Below are positions 19,735-29,130 of a stretch of 64,000 bases of DNA, piece after piece. How positions within the stretch are numbered: the first letter of the stretch is position 1; the number at the start of each line of letters is the position of its first letter. The translations under genes were made by a program, and so were the position numbers. The stretch lies in NCBI GenBank assembly GCA_963785645.1, contig CAWAWG010000003.1, forward strand, positions 372,001 through 436,000, given 5' to 3'. Origin of the DNA: Trebonia sp963785645 (GTDB lineage: Bacteria > Actinomycetota > Actinomycetes > Streptosporangiales > Streptosporangiaceae). Below the pieces are notes generated by a model. It saw only the letters and a program-made list of their open reading frames with translations, was not told the origin of the DNA and did no database searches.

Positions 19735-20090
19735 CGACTGCCTCCTAGCCTGCGCCCTTCTTCACGGGCGGCCGTCCGCGGGCCGCCTCTCTCCCAGTGT
19801 GCATGCATCAACGGGAGAGCGGTATCAGCAAGCTGACCGCGGCCGGGCACGGGGCCGGGGCGGCAGCTGGTGATCGGCAGCGCCCGTTGACCGGGGGCCT
19901 GGCCGCCGCCGGCCGCGGCGTCACGCGGCACGGCACACAGAAGTTACCCATGAGTAACTGAAGTTCTTGCACCAGTTACCGTGACGTGTCAAAGTACAAC
20001 TATTATGAAGACAATATTCTACGAGATTAAACACGTCGCCGTGGTTCTGCGGACTCCACCGCTGCCTCCTGTTTAACCGGCAAGTTCACA
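19735..20090. promoter_or_regulatory. AT-rich divergent intergenic region with AGTTAC repeats
   Basis: 356 bp between the HDxxGH gene and the LuxR-type regulator. The part from about 19940 to 20035 is much richer in A/T than its surroundings. It contains a perfect inverted repeat AGTTAC (19942-19947) / GTAACT (19954-19959) and a third AGTTACC at 19974-19980. These could be operators for autoregulation of the downstream regulator. Confidence 0.4.
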
Positions 20091-23018
20091 GTGGTGCGGG
20101 CGTTGGCCATACCGGCCTGGCGAGGTGCGGGCGGCCGGACGGAGCCGGTGCTGGCGGCACCGGCGTTTGTGGGACGTGAACGGGAACTGGCGGCGGCGGC
20201 GCGGGCGCTGGCCCGCCCGCCGGCGCTTGTGCTGATCGAGGGTGAGGCCGGCATCGGTAAGACCCGGCTGCTCACGGAGTTGCTCACCGCGAGGGCCGGG
20301 ACCGGGGACCGGGTAATGGTGGCGGCATGTCCGCCGTTTCGCGAACCGCACACCCTGGGGCCGGTCGTCGACGCGATCCGCCAGATTACCACCAAAGTGG
20401 GCGATCTCCGGTTGAGCGACCTGGCAGGCGCCCTGCGGCCGCTGCTGCCGGAGTGGTCGGCGAACCTGCCGCCCGCACCCGAGCCGGCCGTGGATGCGAC
20501 GGCGGCCAGGCACCGGCTGTTCCGCGCCCTGCAAGAGCTGCTCGACGCGTTGCGCATCGGTACGGTGGTGCTTGAGGACGCCCAGTGGGCGGACGACGCG
20601 ACGGCGGAGTTCGTGCTGTTCCTCGGGACGCAGCGGCCGCCACGGGTCAGCGTGGTCGTCACGTACCGGCCCGAGGACCTCGCTGAGGATTCGCTGCTGC
20701 CGAGCCTGGCGGCGCGGCTGTCGCCAGGCTATACCCAGGTGCGGCTGCGGCTGGGCCCGCTGACCCCGGCGGAGACCACGTCGCTGGCGTCGTCGATGGT
20801 GCACGGGCAGCCGATCTCGGCGGGGCTGAGCAGCTTCCTGCATGAAGGCACCGACGGGCTGCCGCTGGCGGTAGCGGAGTCGGTCCGGTTGATGCATGAC
20901 CGGGCCGAGCTGGTCAATCGCGGTGACGGCTGGTCACGGCGGCGCAGCGGTGCGAGCGTGATCCCGCCGACGGTACGCGACGCGGTGCTGGAACGCGTCC
21001 GGCGACTTGACCCGCGCGCGCAGACGATCCTGCGGGCGACGGCGGTGCTGGCCGAGGCAACCGACTTCGCGGTCGTGCGCGCGGTTAGCAGCCTGCCGCC
21101 CGAGGACGCAGCCGCCGGGCTCGAGCACGCACTGCGGTCGGCGCTGGTGGTCGAGGACGGCCGGGGCCTGCTCGCTTTTCATCATGCGCTGGCCGGTCGC
21201 GCGGTCTACGACGCGATGCCCGCGTGGCAGCGGATGCAGATGCATCTTCTGGCGGGCCGCGCGCTGGCGGATGCGGCACCGGCCGCCGTGGCGCGGCTGG
21301 CCCGGCATTTCCGTGAGGCCCGCGAGTACTCCGAATGGTGCCGTTACGCGGAGCAGGCGGCGGATCAGGCGCTGGCGGCCGGAGACGACGGGCTCGCCGC
21401 GGCGACGCTGTGCGAACTGGTAGTCATTGACCAAAGCCCCGGCGCACTGCTCCGTATCGTCAAGAAGTACATCTCGATGGCTCCCGTCGGCACCGAGCAG
21501 GTCCGGCTCCTGGCCGGCAGCCTGCGATCCGTCCTCGACAGCGGGCGCGCCTCGCCGAACGAGGCGGCCCAGCTGCGGGCGCAACTCGGCCGGATGCTGT
21601 TCAACCTTCACCAGTATGAGGCCGGGCGCGCGGAGCTAGAGCAGGCCCTGACGCACCCTGGTCTTGATGCGGCCAACCGCGCCCGCGCCATGATCCTGCT
21701 CGGGTGGCCGTTCGACTCCAGCCAGCCAGCCCGGGTACACCGACGGTGGCTGCGCCGCGCGGGTGAGGTGGTGACCCGGGTCGAGTCGCCAGACCGGCGC
21801 GGGCTTGAGCTAGACAGAACGACCGTGCTGCTTGTGCTCGGCGAGGACAAGGGCTGGAGCGCGGCGGCGGCAATCGATGCGGCAGCCGCGGCGCTGCTGC
21901 CGAGCCAGCGCATCATGCATGACCTGAATATGGGTGATGCGGCGATGATGTGGGGCCGGCTCGCGGAGTCCAGGCACCGCCTGACGCAGGCTCTCCAGGC
22001 CGCCGAACTGCACGAGTATCCGAGACTGCACGGGATGATCCTTGGCTCCATGAATCACCTCGACTGGTTCTGCGGCGACTGGGGCGATCTGCACGAGCGG
22101 GCCGACCACCTCGCCAGCGATCAGGACCTGCTGCCCGGTATCCGAAGCGAGGCAGGGCTGGTTGTCGGCCTGCTCGGCAGCGCCACCGTCTCGGGCACCG
22201 ATCCGCGCGGCGAGCTGGAGTCCGCGCTTGCCCAGGTAGATCCGCGCTTGGCGCTGGAGTCAGTCGCCGCGCTTGCCCGGCTGATGCTCAACGACGGGGA
22301 TGTTGACGCCGCGCTGGCGGTCACCGAGGACCCGGTCAACATGCTGGCCGGCCGAGGCGTGTGGATCTGGGGGACCGACGTCGTCCCGGCAAGGGTGGCC
22401 GCGCTGCTGGCCGCGGGCCGAGCCGATGAGGCCGCCGCGCTGACCGCGGGCTTCGCCCGCGGTCAGCGGGGCAGGGACGCGCCGGGGCCGCGCGCCTCGC
22501 TGCTGTTGTGCCGGGCAATGCTGGCAGGCCACGGCAGCAGCCCGCTACGCGCCGCGGCCATGTTCGAGGCGGCCGCGAGCGCCTGGGCGCTGCTGCCGCG
22601 ACCCTACTGTGCCCTGCTCGCGCGGGAGCGCCGCGCCGGATGCCTGCTGGCCGCGGGCGAGCTTGAGCAGGCCCTGGCGCAGCTCTCGCGGGTGGCACAG
22701 GACCTGGCGGCCCTCGGCGCGAGCCGCGACGCGGACCGGGTCGAACGGGTGCTGCACGACCACGACGTCGTTGCCCCGCCAGTCAGGCGCCGCGGACGTC
22801 CCAGCTACGGCGGAGCGCTCTCGCCCCGCGAGTGGCAGGTGGTCGACCTCGTCGCGGACGGACACAGCAACGGGCAGATCGCTCAGACCCTCCAGTTGTC
22901 CCCGCATACCGTGCGGATGCACGTGAAATCCGCGATGCGCAAGCTGGAGACAGCCTCACGGAAAGAGCTGAGCGCGCGGACGGCCGAGCTGCGTGACGCG
23001 GCGTCAGGCGACCAGTAA
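20091..23018 (+). CDS. LuxR-family transcriptional regulator with N-terminal ATPase (LAL type)
   Basis: 975 residues. The N-terminal AAA-type ATPase opens with AFVGRERELAAAARALA, has Walker A GEAGIGKTRLL at ~51-61 and Walker B-like VVLEDAQWADDATAEF near 160. A long helical tetratricopeptide-like middle (~380-890) follows. The C-terminal LuxR/GerE helix-turn-helix reads LSPREWQVVDLVADGHSNGQ then IAQTLQLSPHTVRMHVKSAM. LAL proteins act as large ATP-responsive activators. The start is uncertain: the GTG at 20091 is the furthest upstream in frame. It stands alone, ~210 bp before the SCO2521-like gene, and may or may not control it. Confidence 0.85.
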   Translation: MVRALAIPAWRGAGGRTEPVLAAPAFVGRERELAAAARALARPPALVLIEGEAGIGKTRLLTELLTARAGTGDRVMVAACPPFREPHTLGPVVDAIRQITTKVGDLRLSDLAGALRPLLPEWSANLPPAPEPAVDATAARHRLFRALQELLDALRIGTVVLEDAQWADDATAEFVLFLGTQRPPRVSVVVTYRPEDLAEDSLLPSLAARLSPGYTQVRLRLGPLTPAETTSLASSMVHGQPISAGLSSFLHEGTDGLPLAVAESVRLMHDRAELVNRGDGWSRRRSGASVIPPTVRDAVLERVRRLDPRAQTILRATAVLAEATDFAVVRAVSSLPPEDAAAGLEHALRSALVVEDGRGLLAFHHALAGRAVYDAMPAWQRMQMHLLAGRALADAAPAAVARLARHFREAREYSEWCRYAEQAADQALAAGDDGLAAATLCELVVIDQSPGALLRIVKKYISMAPVGTEQVRLLAGSLRSVLDSGRASPNEAAQLRAQLGRMLFNLHQYEAGRAELEQALTHPGLDAANRARAMILLGWPFDSSQPARVHRRWLRRAGEVVTRVESPDRRGLELDRTTVLLVLGEDKGWSAAAAIDAAAAALLPSQRIMHDLNMGDAAMMWGRLAESRHRLTQALQAAELHEYPRLHGMILGSMNHLDWFCGDWGDLHERADHLASDQDLLPGIRSEAGLVVGLLGSATVSGTDPRGELESALAQVDPRLALESVAALARLMLNDGDVDAALAVTEDPVNMLAGRGVWIWGTDVVPARVAALLAAGRADEAAALTAGFARGQRGRDAPGPRASLLLCRAMLAGHGSSPLRAAAMFEAAASAWALLPRPYCALLARERRAGCLLAAGELEQALAQLSRVAQDLAALGASRDADRVERVLHDHDVVAPPVRRRGRPSYGGALSPREWQVVDLVADGHSNGQIAQTLQLSPHTVRMHVKSAMRKLETASRKELSARTAELRDAASGDQ

Positions 23019-23227
23019 CCGGCGCTCCGCCGCCACCGGCTGCATGCGCAAACTGCCCGCTGGCCCGCGATCACCAGATTTACGAGGGACGAATCAGATA
23101 CGCCGGAGGGTGGTGTAGCGGCAGTTGCTCAAGTTGCGAATTAAGGCGAAAGATCGCGCCAGATCACTCGCGAAGCCGCGGCCATTGTCCATTAAATTGG
23201 GGCAATGACATTGGCAATGGCTTTACC

Positions 23228-24175
23228 GTGCCGCTGACGATCGGCGAGGTCCACACCGGCCTGCTGCTGACTTCCACCGCGGTGACGGATGACACCGCGG
23301 CCGAACTGCTGGCGATTGTGCCGGGCAGATCGGTACGGATACGGCGGCGCCCGATTCGCTATGCGTGGTCACCTGAGGTGCTGACCGGTCTTGATTGTTC
23401 CGTGTCTCTCGCCGGGGGCCGGGAGGTCCGCGTCGTCGGTACGTCGGCTACTGCGTTGTCACTGACGGACGGGCGCATCATCCAGGCCCGGACCCACGCG
23501 ACCCTTTGCCAGGACCCGGCGGGCCGCCGCCGTCCATGGGCCCATTACCTCGCTCGTCCGGGAGTGCTCGAGGTGATCGGCAAGGCGTCAGAGGAAAGCC
23601 TGGCCGCGGGCTTCCTGCCCGGCCCGGCGACCACGGCCGTCCTTGACCTCGGGGCGGTCAACGCGCGCGTTCTCGCGGCGGTCCAGCGCGGCGCGGGACT
23701 TGACCGCAACCCGCCCTTTCGCAGCACCCGGACCCGGCTGCGCTGGTCGGCCGAACAGTCGGACCTTGAGGAAGAGATCGTCTTCACGCTGGGCGCGGAC
23801 GGGTTGCGAACCGTGCGAATGCGTGCCGCGGAGCCGGACCCGCGCGCGCTGGCTGATTTCTGCGCCGATCTCGCATTGCACGACTGGCTGCTTTCCACCC
23901 TGCTCGACATCGTGGACCGGGCGCTCGCCCGGAGCCGCCCGGCCCCCGAGTTGATCAGCATGCTTCGTCCCGGCATTGACCACCTGGTGCACGCCTGGAT
24001 GCCGACCGCCCACGTGAGCAAGACCCTGGACCGAATCTGGCAGGAACTGGATCTCAGGTCGGGATTCTCGCTGCAATGGCAGAAAACCGTCGAGCGGATA
24101 CGCGACCAGTTGTCGGTTGGCGTCATAGAGACCCTGCGAATGTCCACCGAGCCACCGAGATCGGAGCCCGCATGA
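23228..24175 (+). CDS. SCO2521 family protein
   Basis: 315 residues from a GTG. No signal peptide or membrane helix. N-terminal IGEVHTGLLLTSTAV and a C-terminal helical part with WMPTAHVSKTLDRIWQELDL match what I recall of the SCO2521 family, which sits with SCO2522-SCO2525 homologues in many actinobacteria and has no known function. The family assignment rests on memory and on the neighbours being the expected partners. Its stop overlaps the next start as ATGA. It faces the SCO2522-2525-like genes tail-to-tail rather than running with them. Confidence 0.7.
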   Translation: MPLTIGEVHTGLLLTSTAVTDDTAAELLAIVPGRSVRIRRRPIRYAWSPEVLTGLDCSVSLAGGREVRVVGTSATALSLTDGRIIQARTHATLCQDPAGRRRPWAHYLARPGVLEVIGKASEESLAAGFLPGPATTAVLDLGAVNARVLAAVQRGAGLDRNPPFRSTRTRLRWSAEQSDLEEEIVFTLGADGLRTVRMRAAEPDPRALADFCADLALHDWLLSTLLDIVDRALARSRPAPELISMLRPGIDHLVHAWMPTAHVSKTLDRIWQELDLRSGFSLQWQKTVERIRDQLSVGVIETLRMSTEPPRSEPA

Positions 24176-25116
24176 CCAACGGCGGACTGAGCCGGAGCCT
24201 GGCACCGGGAATTATCCTGAAGATCGGGCTCCCCCTGCTCATCGCATTGCTTACGCTCGCAGCGGCGGAGGCGGGCGGGATGCGGGGCAGGAATTCACTG
24301 GCGCTCGCCGCGGTCGCCGCGTTCGCCTGCGCGCTTGTCCTGTTCATCGTGGATACCGAAATGCGGTTCTCAGTTCTTGACGCGCGCATGGCCGAGGGTT
24401 TCGCGAAGCTCGGCAAGTCGGCCGAACTGTCGTCGGTGACCGACCGGTCGATCCTCGACCGCGCGCTGCTTACGGACCTTGTGCAGACGGCCAGGCAGAC
24501 CGACGAGCGGATCAACCCGCTGCTCAAGCGGCTCGCGCGGCGGGAACTCGAGCGGGTGACCGTGCTCGTGCGCCAGTTGCCGGTCGGCAGCGAGATCACC
24601 TACGAGGGCGAGGACCGGGACTGGCTGCTCGGCCTGACCCGGGAGGCCGAGCGATCGATCGACGCGATCTCGCTGTCCACGGTGGACGCCGGGGTGGCCG
24701 GTCTCGACGGCGGGCTCTGGACCAGCGATCTGGGCATCCGGTACCTCGGTGTCCAGCGGGAGGCGATCGCCCGGAAGGTCCGCATCCGGCGCATCTTCGT
24801 GTTCGCGGACACGGAGACAGCCATGGACGAGACTCTCCGGGACATCACGCAGCAGCAGCGGGACGTGGGGGTCGAGGTCCGAATGCTCGGCCTCCCGTTC
24901 ATCCCGGGCTGGATGCGGCAGATGATCTTTGACTTCATCGTGTTCGACGGGACCGTCACCTACGAGACCACTCCGGAAGCATCGTCCGCGGGACAGAAGC
25001 GCCCCGGCATACTCAGTACGAAGCTCGCGCCCATGCCGGCCCGGGTTCGCGAGCTGGAGGAGCGCTTCGAGCGGCTGTGGGATGCCGCCGACCCCGACCG
25101 CAAGATCGACGAGTAG
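24172..25116 (+). CDS. Membrane-anchored protein of the SCO2521-2525 locus
   Basis: 314 residues. Two N-terminal membrane helices (IILKIGLPLLIALLTLAAAE; LALAAVAAFACALVLFIVDT) anchor a cytoplasmic part. That part has a coiled region (~65-135) and an alpha/beta domain (LLGLTREAERSIDAISLSTV; KVRIRRIFVFADTETAMDET; DVGVEVRMLGLPFIPGWMRQ; MIFDFIVFDGTVTYE). The spacing of the alpha/beta part is reminiscent of phospholipase-D-like folds, but no HKD motif is present. It is translationally coupled to the SCO2521-like gene. Function unknown. Confidence 0.6.
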   Translation: MTNGGLSRSLAPGIILKIGLPLLIALLTLAAAEAGGMRGRNSLALAAVAAFACALVLFIVDTEMRFSVLDARMAEGFAKLGKSAELSSVTDRSILDRALLTDLVQTARQTDERINPLLKRLARRELERVTVLVRQLPVGSEITYEGEDRDWLLGLTREAERSIDAISLSTVDAGVAGLDGGLWTSDLGIRYLGVQREAIARKVRIRRIFVFADTETAMDETLRDITQQQRDVGVEVRMLGLPFIPGWMRQMIFDFIVFDGTVTYETTPEASSAGQKRPGILSTKLAPMPARVRELEERFERLWDAADPDRKIDE

Positions 25117-25127
25117 GCGGCGCGGAT

Positions 25128-26111
25128 TCACGCGGGGTCGGTCTCGCCCGGGGCGGCGAACACGTACCTGATCCGGTCGACCAGTTCGGCGGGCAGCGGC
25201 ATGGCGTCCCGCGCGGCCCGGTCGGTGGCTTCCGCGAAGACCTCCGCGTCGCAGGCGAACTGGCCGAGGATGGTCCGCACGGCCAGCTCGACCGGCAGGA
25301 AGCGCGGCGACAGGACCGAGAGCGTCGTGTAGGCAGCGAAGGCCGTCGCCCGGGGATTGAGCCGGACCACCGGCGGAAGCTCGTCCCAGCTGGCCGGGAA
25401 CGACGGCTCCGTCCAGTCCTGCGGTGCCACCACCGCCCGGCCCTGGTCTCGCAGCAATCCAAGCCGCATCAGCTGCCACACGGCGGCGAGCATCGGGCAG
25501 GACCAGGTCCGCTGCCCGTCACTCTCGTCCCACAGCTCGACATCGACGAAGATCGAATGCCGTCGGCGGGCGCTCTCCCGGGGCGGCTGCCAGGGACCGC
25601 GCCTGGTCATCGCCTCGTCCCGGGACGTGCTCGGTGACCGCTGCCCGTTGGTCAGCCAGCCGGTTTCGGTCAGCGGCGGCCGCCCGCCGGTCGTCCCGGG
25701 GGGCGGCTCGGTCACCAGCCTGCCCAGCGTGAGGCTGGCCGGGCTGACCGCGCCCACGCCGGCACAGGCGGACTCGCGCGCCAGGTAGTCGATCTCCAGG
25801 TCTTCTCGCCTGGCCGCGGCCAGCACCATCGGGATCACTTCGGCCGGCGAAGAGAACCGGCTGAAGTAGTCGTCGACGAGGAAGCAGGAGCTGAGCCGCA
25901 CCGCTCTTTTCTCACAGCCGATCGCCTGCGGGGTGCGGGCCGCGCGGACCCACGGTGCCGCCGCGGCGAAGGTGCGCCGCACCGCGCTCTCCCCCGCGAC
26001 GAGATCCTCCATGTACAGGTGCCCGACCTCGACCGACACATGGGACAGCGGGACCGACTCAACCTTGAACTCGGCGCTGGTCTCCAGGAACTCGGTCCTG
26101 ACCTCGTTCAC
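25128..26111 (-). CDS. SCO2522 family protein
   Basis: 327 residues starting at GTG, overlapping the upstream P-loop gene by GTGA. The N-terminal domain (SVPLSHVSVEVGHLYMEDLV; RLSSCFLVDDYFSRFSSPAE; VLAAARREDLEIDYLARESA) leads to a region rich in Pro/Gly/Arg (~130-180). A second domain follows (SIFVDVELWDESDGQRTWSC; MLAAVWQLMRLGLLRDQGRA). The combination and position match the SCO2522 family of the conserved actinobacterial block. No catalytic motif is recognised. Confidence 0.68.
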   Translation of the reverse strand: MNEVRTEFLETSAEFKVESVPLSHVSVEVGHLYMEDLVAGESAVRRTFAAAAPWVRAARTPQAIGCEKRAVRLSSCFLVDDYFSRFSSPAEVIPMVLAAARREDLEIDYLARESACAGVGAVSPASLTLGRLVTEPPPGTTGGRPPLTETGWLTNGQRSPSTSRDEAMTRRGPWQPPRESARRRHSIFVDVELWDESDGQRTWSCPMLAAVWQLMRLGLLRDQGRAVVAPQDWTEPSFPASWDELPPVVRLNPRATAFAAYTTLSVLSPRFLPVELAVRTILGQFACDAEVFAEATDRAARDAMPLPAELVDRIRYVFAAPGETDPA

Positions 26112-27028
26112 TGCCGTTCCCAGGCGGACTTGTCGCCCACCGCCTTGGCAATCGAGGCGAACGCCTCCACGGTGGCCTCGTTGGCGACGTGACTAGCCCA
26201 GACGTCGCTGTCGGTTATCAGCTGCTCACGCCATTGCAGTACCGGATCCAGCGGCACCGAGCCGAGCATCGCGGCTCGGCCCACGTTCAGCTCGGAGGCC
26301 AGCCGTTGCAGGCCCCGGTTAGCCTCGCGGAGCCAGGCGAGCTGCGGCGGCCGCAGCCCGGCCAGGTCCGGCGCGTTCGGATCGACGATCGCGGTACGGA
26401 TGAAGCGGATGTCATCGATGAACTGGCCACGGGCACGGCCGTGCTCCTCGCCGATGTCGAGCAGGCCCCGTTCGCCGAACACCAGGCCGGCCGCCGCCAG
26501 GATGTGCTGCCGGGTCCAACGGTGAAACACCAGCCACCGGGCCGGCACCGTGGCCATTTCGGGCGACGAGGTCGCAGTGATCACGATCTCCGCGGCGTAC
26601 GACCGGCCGGCGCTCAGATCGACCAGCACCACCTCGAACTCGCCGTTCAGCTTGAGGAAGAGATCGATACAGCGGCCGACCACGGAATCGTCGAAGGAAA
26701 ACTCACCCCCGCCGGCGTCCCCCGGCACCAGGGCCAGCCGCCCGGTTCCCGGTGGACGCTGGCGGAGGCCCGCGCGGTCGGAGTGCCGCCAGACGTCCCA
26801 GGACTCCGCGTCCGGCGCGCGGCCGAGGAGGTAGGAGTGCGTGCCCTTTCCGGTCATGCTGCCGCGGGAAAGCGCGCTGATGCCGAAGATCGCACCCGCC
26901 GTCGGCGAGCCGAAGTCGAAGTCGACGTAGCAGGCGTCACTGCCCTGCAGGGCACGCCGGTAGGCGATGTTGCTCCCGGTAACCGAGCGGCCGGTACCCC
27001 CCTTGTCGGAGGTCGCGATGATGATCAC
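26108..27028 (-). CDS. SCO2523 family variant P-loop protein
   Basis: 306 residues related to ParA/MinD-type NTPases. The N-terminus IIIATSDKGGTGRSVTGSNI is a deviant Walker A in which the usual GK[T/S] lysine position is Arg (GTGRS). The switch-like DFDFGSP follows at ~37. Later segments (FEVVLVDLSAGRSYAAEIVI; RWLVFHRWTRQHILAAAGLV) mirror ParA-like folds, the first being the Walker B region. The substitution suggests altered nucleotide use. It is coupled to the SCO2522-like gene (GTGA) and begins 2 nt after the SCO2524-like gene ends, so the three are one transcription unit. Confidence 0.75.
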   Translation of the reverse strand: MIIIATSDKGGTGRSVTGSNIAYRRALQGSDACYVDFDFGSPTAGAIFGISALSRGSMTGKGTHSYLLGRAPDAESWDVWRHSDRAGLRQRPPGTGRLALVPGDAGGGEFSFDDSVVGRCIDLFLKLNGEFEVVLVDLSAGRSYAAEIVITATSSPEMATVPARWLVFHRWTRQHILAAAGLVFGERGLLDIGEEHGRARGQFIDDIRFIRTAIVDPNAPDLAGLRPPQLAWLREANRGLQRLASELNVGRAAMLGSVPLDPVLQWREQLITDSDVWASHVANEATVEAFASIAKAVGDKSAWERQ

Positions 27029-27030
27029 CG

Positions 27031-28908
27031 CTAGCTCATCCTGGCCGTGTCCTGTCGGGCCGCGTCGATCATGTCGAGCTCGCGGAGCACGTCCCCGGCC
27101 AGCACGCTGGCGGTGCCCGGCCGTGCTTTCAGTACTTCCCGCGCCCGTCGCAGCTTGGCATCCACGACCTGGAAGCTCTCCCGCATCGCCACTCCGGTGT
27201 CATTCGTGCCGCGCAGCCGTTCCTTGGCAAACAGCTGCTCCGCCTCAGCCAGGAGCTGCCGTGCGCTCGCTTCCAGCCCGGATGTCGCGGTGGGCTGCGT
27301 CTGGGTCACGTTGGCCGCGGCGACCAGCGCTTCCATCACGCGCTCGGTCTGGTGCCAGGACGGCCCTCCGCTGGCGGCGGACAAGCCGGCGAAGACCTGG
27401 GCCGGCTGGTCCCACAATCCGCGCCCGTGCGGCGCCACGATCCGCCGGCGCTCGATATGCCCCCAGATCTGATCGGCGAGATCGAGGGTCCGAACCCGGG
27501 CGGCACTGTTGTCGACTAGTTCCGATACTCGCAGCAGCCGTTTGAGAACCAGCGAGCTGAAGCTGGGGACAGCCCACAAGAGCCGAGGGCCCTCCTCCAC
27601 CTTCTCGCTGCCGATCAGCCGCAGCCGCACGCCCGGCATGTGCAGGGCGACCGCCGGATCGTCGGTGGTCGGCCGGTAGGTAATCCGCCCGCGCTCAGCC
27701 AGCTTTTCCAGCAAGCGCCCGATCCGGTCAGCGTCGGCGCTGGCTAGCTTGCCCGCACCCGCCTGCTCGATGACGATCGAGGTGAGCAGCACCGAGTAGT
27801 AGTCAGACTCAGTTCCGTCAGTCGTGGTCCACGGCAGGTCTTCGATCGGCCACCTGCCCTCGCCGAAGGTGGCGATCCTGGCCCAGTACTGCTGGGTCAG
27901 GTCCCAGCGGAGCTGGAGCGCGCGGGCCAGCCGCTGCTGCTCCAGGTTCAGCAGTCCCAGAATGCGGGTCCGCTCACTGAACAGGTCCCAGATGCCGTCG
28001 AGGGCGGCGACGGTGAAGTACAGGTAAGGACGCGCTTCGGCGACGCCCGTCGGCTGCTTCCCGATATCCATCGTCGGCTGCTTCTCGGTGTCCGTATCGG
28101 TACCGAACGAGACCTCCGGCGCCCCGTCGACGACACCCCAGGACCATCCGCATTCAAACAGCCGGCCCCGGTTTTCCAGCTCATCAGCGATCTGCCCGAC
28201 TCCGAGTGCCACCTCTTGCGTGAGGGCGTTCCGGATATCGGCGATCTCTTCGAGCAGGTCGCGGACAACGATCTCCGTGGCCCGGCCACTCTGGTTGACC
28301 ATCGTGCACAGCGTCGATCCGGATGAGTCATACGGATCGAAGGTGCTCACGGTGAAGCTGCGCAGGAGGCCGACCATGGCCGCGGTCAGCCGCGTCGAGC
28401 AGAGCTGCTCCAGTTCCTCGACCTGAGCCCGCATCCGCGCACTTTGCAGTCCCTGCCGGTAGACGAGCAGGAATTCCAGCGTGGACAGGCACAGCGTGAG
28501 GGACATCGAGTAGGAGTCGACGACATCCAGATTCCGCTGCGCACGCGCGATCTCGGCCGCCTCGCCGTCCGCCGACTGGAAGTAGGCCCCGCCGGAAAAG
28601 TCCGGTGCCCCCTCGATCAGATAGGTGCGCATGTAGTCGCCGATGAACTCGACCAGCCGCTGCGGGATGTCGAGCGCATTGCCCAGCGAGCGCAGATAGT
28701 CGAGCACGTCGTCCGAGGTCTCGTCGACGCTGGCGAGGGTCATCGACTGGATGATGGTGGCGGGATAGAGGATGGTCAGCAACTGTTCGGCGTCGCTGAC
28801 CGAATTCCGCCCGACCTGACCGCCCCAGGTCCACTTCCCGTCGCGGTAACAGTAGTCAACCGTCGCACGCCAGAGTTCGAGGATGTCCCGCCGTGGTTGG
28901 ATTTCCAT
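27031..28908 (-). CDS. SCO2524 family protein
   Basis: 625 residues, soluble, beginning MEIQPRRDILELWRATVDYC and continuing DGKWTWGGQVGRNSVSDAEQ, LLTILYPATII. This opening is what I recall for the SCO2524 family. The rest is largely helical with no recognisable catalytic motif. It is first in the minus-strand operon with the variant P-loop and SCO2522-like genes. It is separated from the methyltransferase by ~220 bp. Confidence 0.72.
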   Translation of the reverse strand: MEIQPRRDILELWRATVDYCYRDGKWTWGGQVGRNSVSDAEQLLTILYPATIIQSMTLASVDETSDDVLDYLRSLGNALDIPQRLVEFIGDYMRTYLIEGAPDFSGGAYFQSADGEAAEIARAQRNLDVVDSYSMSLTLCLSTLEFLLVYRQGLQSARMRAQVEELEQLCSTRLTAAMVGLLRSFTVSTFDPYDSSGSTLCTMVNQSGRATEIVVRDLLEEIADIRNALTQEVALGVGQIADELENRGRLFECGWSWGVVDGAPEVSFGTDTDTEKQPTMDIGKQPTGVAEARPYLYFTVAALDGIWDLFSERTRILGLLNLEQQRLARALQLRWDLTQQYWARIATFGEGRWPIEDLPWTTTDGTESDYYSVLLTSIVIEQAGAGKLASADADRIGRLLEKLAERGRITYRPTTDDPAVALHMPGVRLRLIGSEKVEEGPRLLWAVPSFSSLVLKRLLRVSELVDNSAARVRTLDLADQIWGHIERRRIVAPHGRGLWDQPAQVFAGLSAASGGPSWHQTERVMEALVAAANVTQTQPTATSGLEASARQLLAEAEQLFAKERLRGTNDTGVAMRESFQVVDAKLRRAREVLKARPGTASVLAGDVLRELDMIDAARQDTARMS

Positions 28909-29130
28909 GGCTCTCCGGCCTTTGTCACCGCCTGTCGGCGAAACCTATGGCCATGACCAATCCCGCGTGCCAGCATGACACCCGGTCCTAGTCTAAATCG
29001 GCACTGCCAACACGTCAGATAATAACAGCTTTGCCCACCGATGATCCGGTCTGCCCCTCCGCCATTGGCAACGACGACGATGAAGGGTAAGCCGGTTTCA
29101 TGAGCTAGGCGTGCACCGTTGTTAACTGTG

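Noticed and set aside
22438..22468. Perfect inverted repeat inside the LuxR-type regulator
   Set aside because: Lies in the middle of coding sequence of a Gly/Ala/Arg-rich helix region; chance palindromes are common at this GC content.
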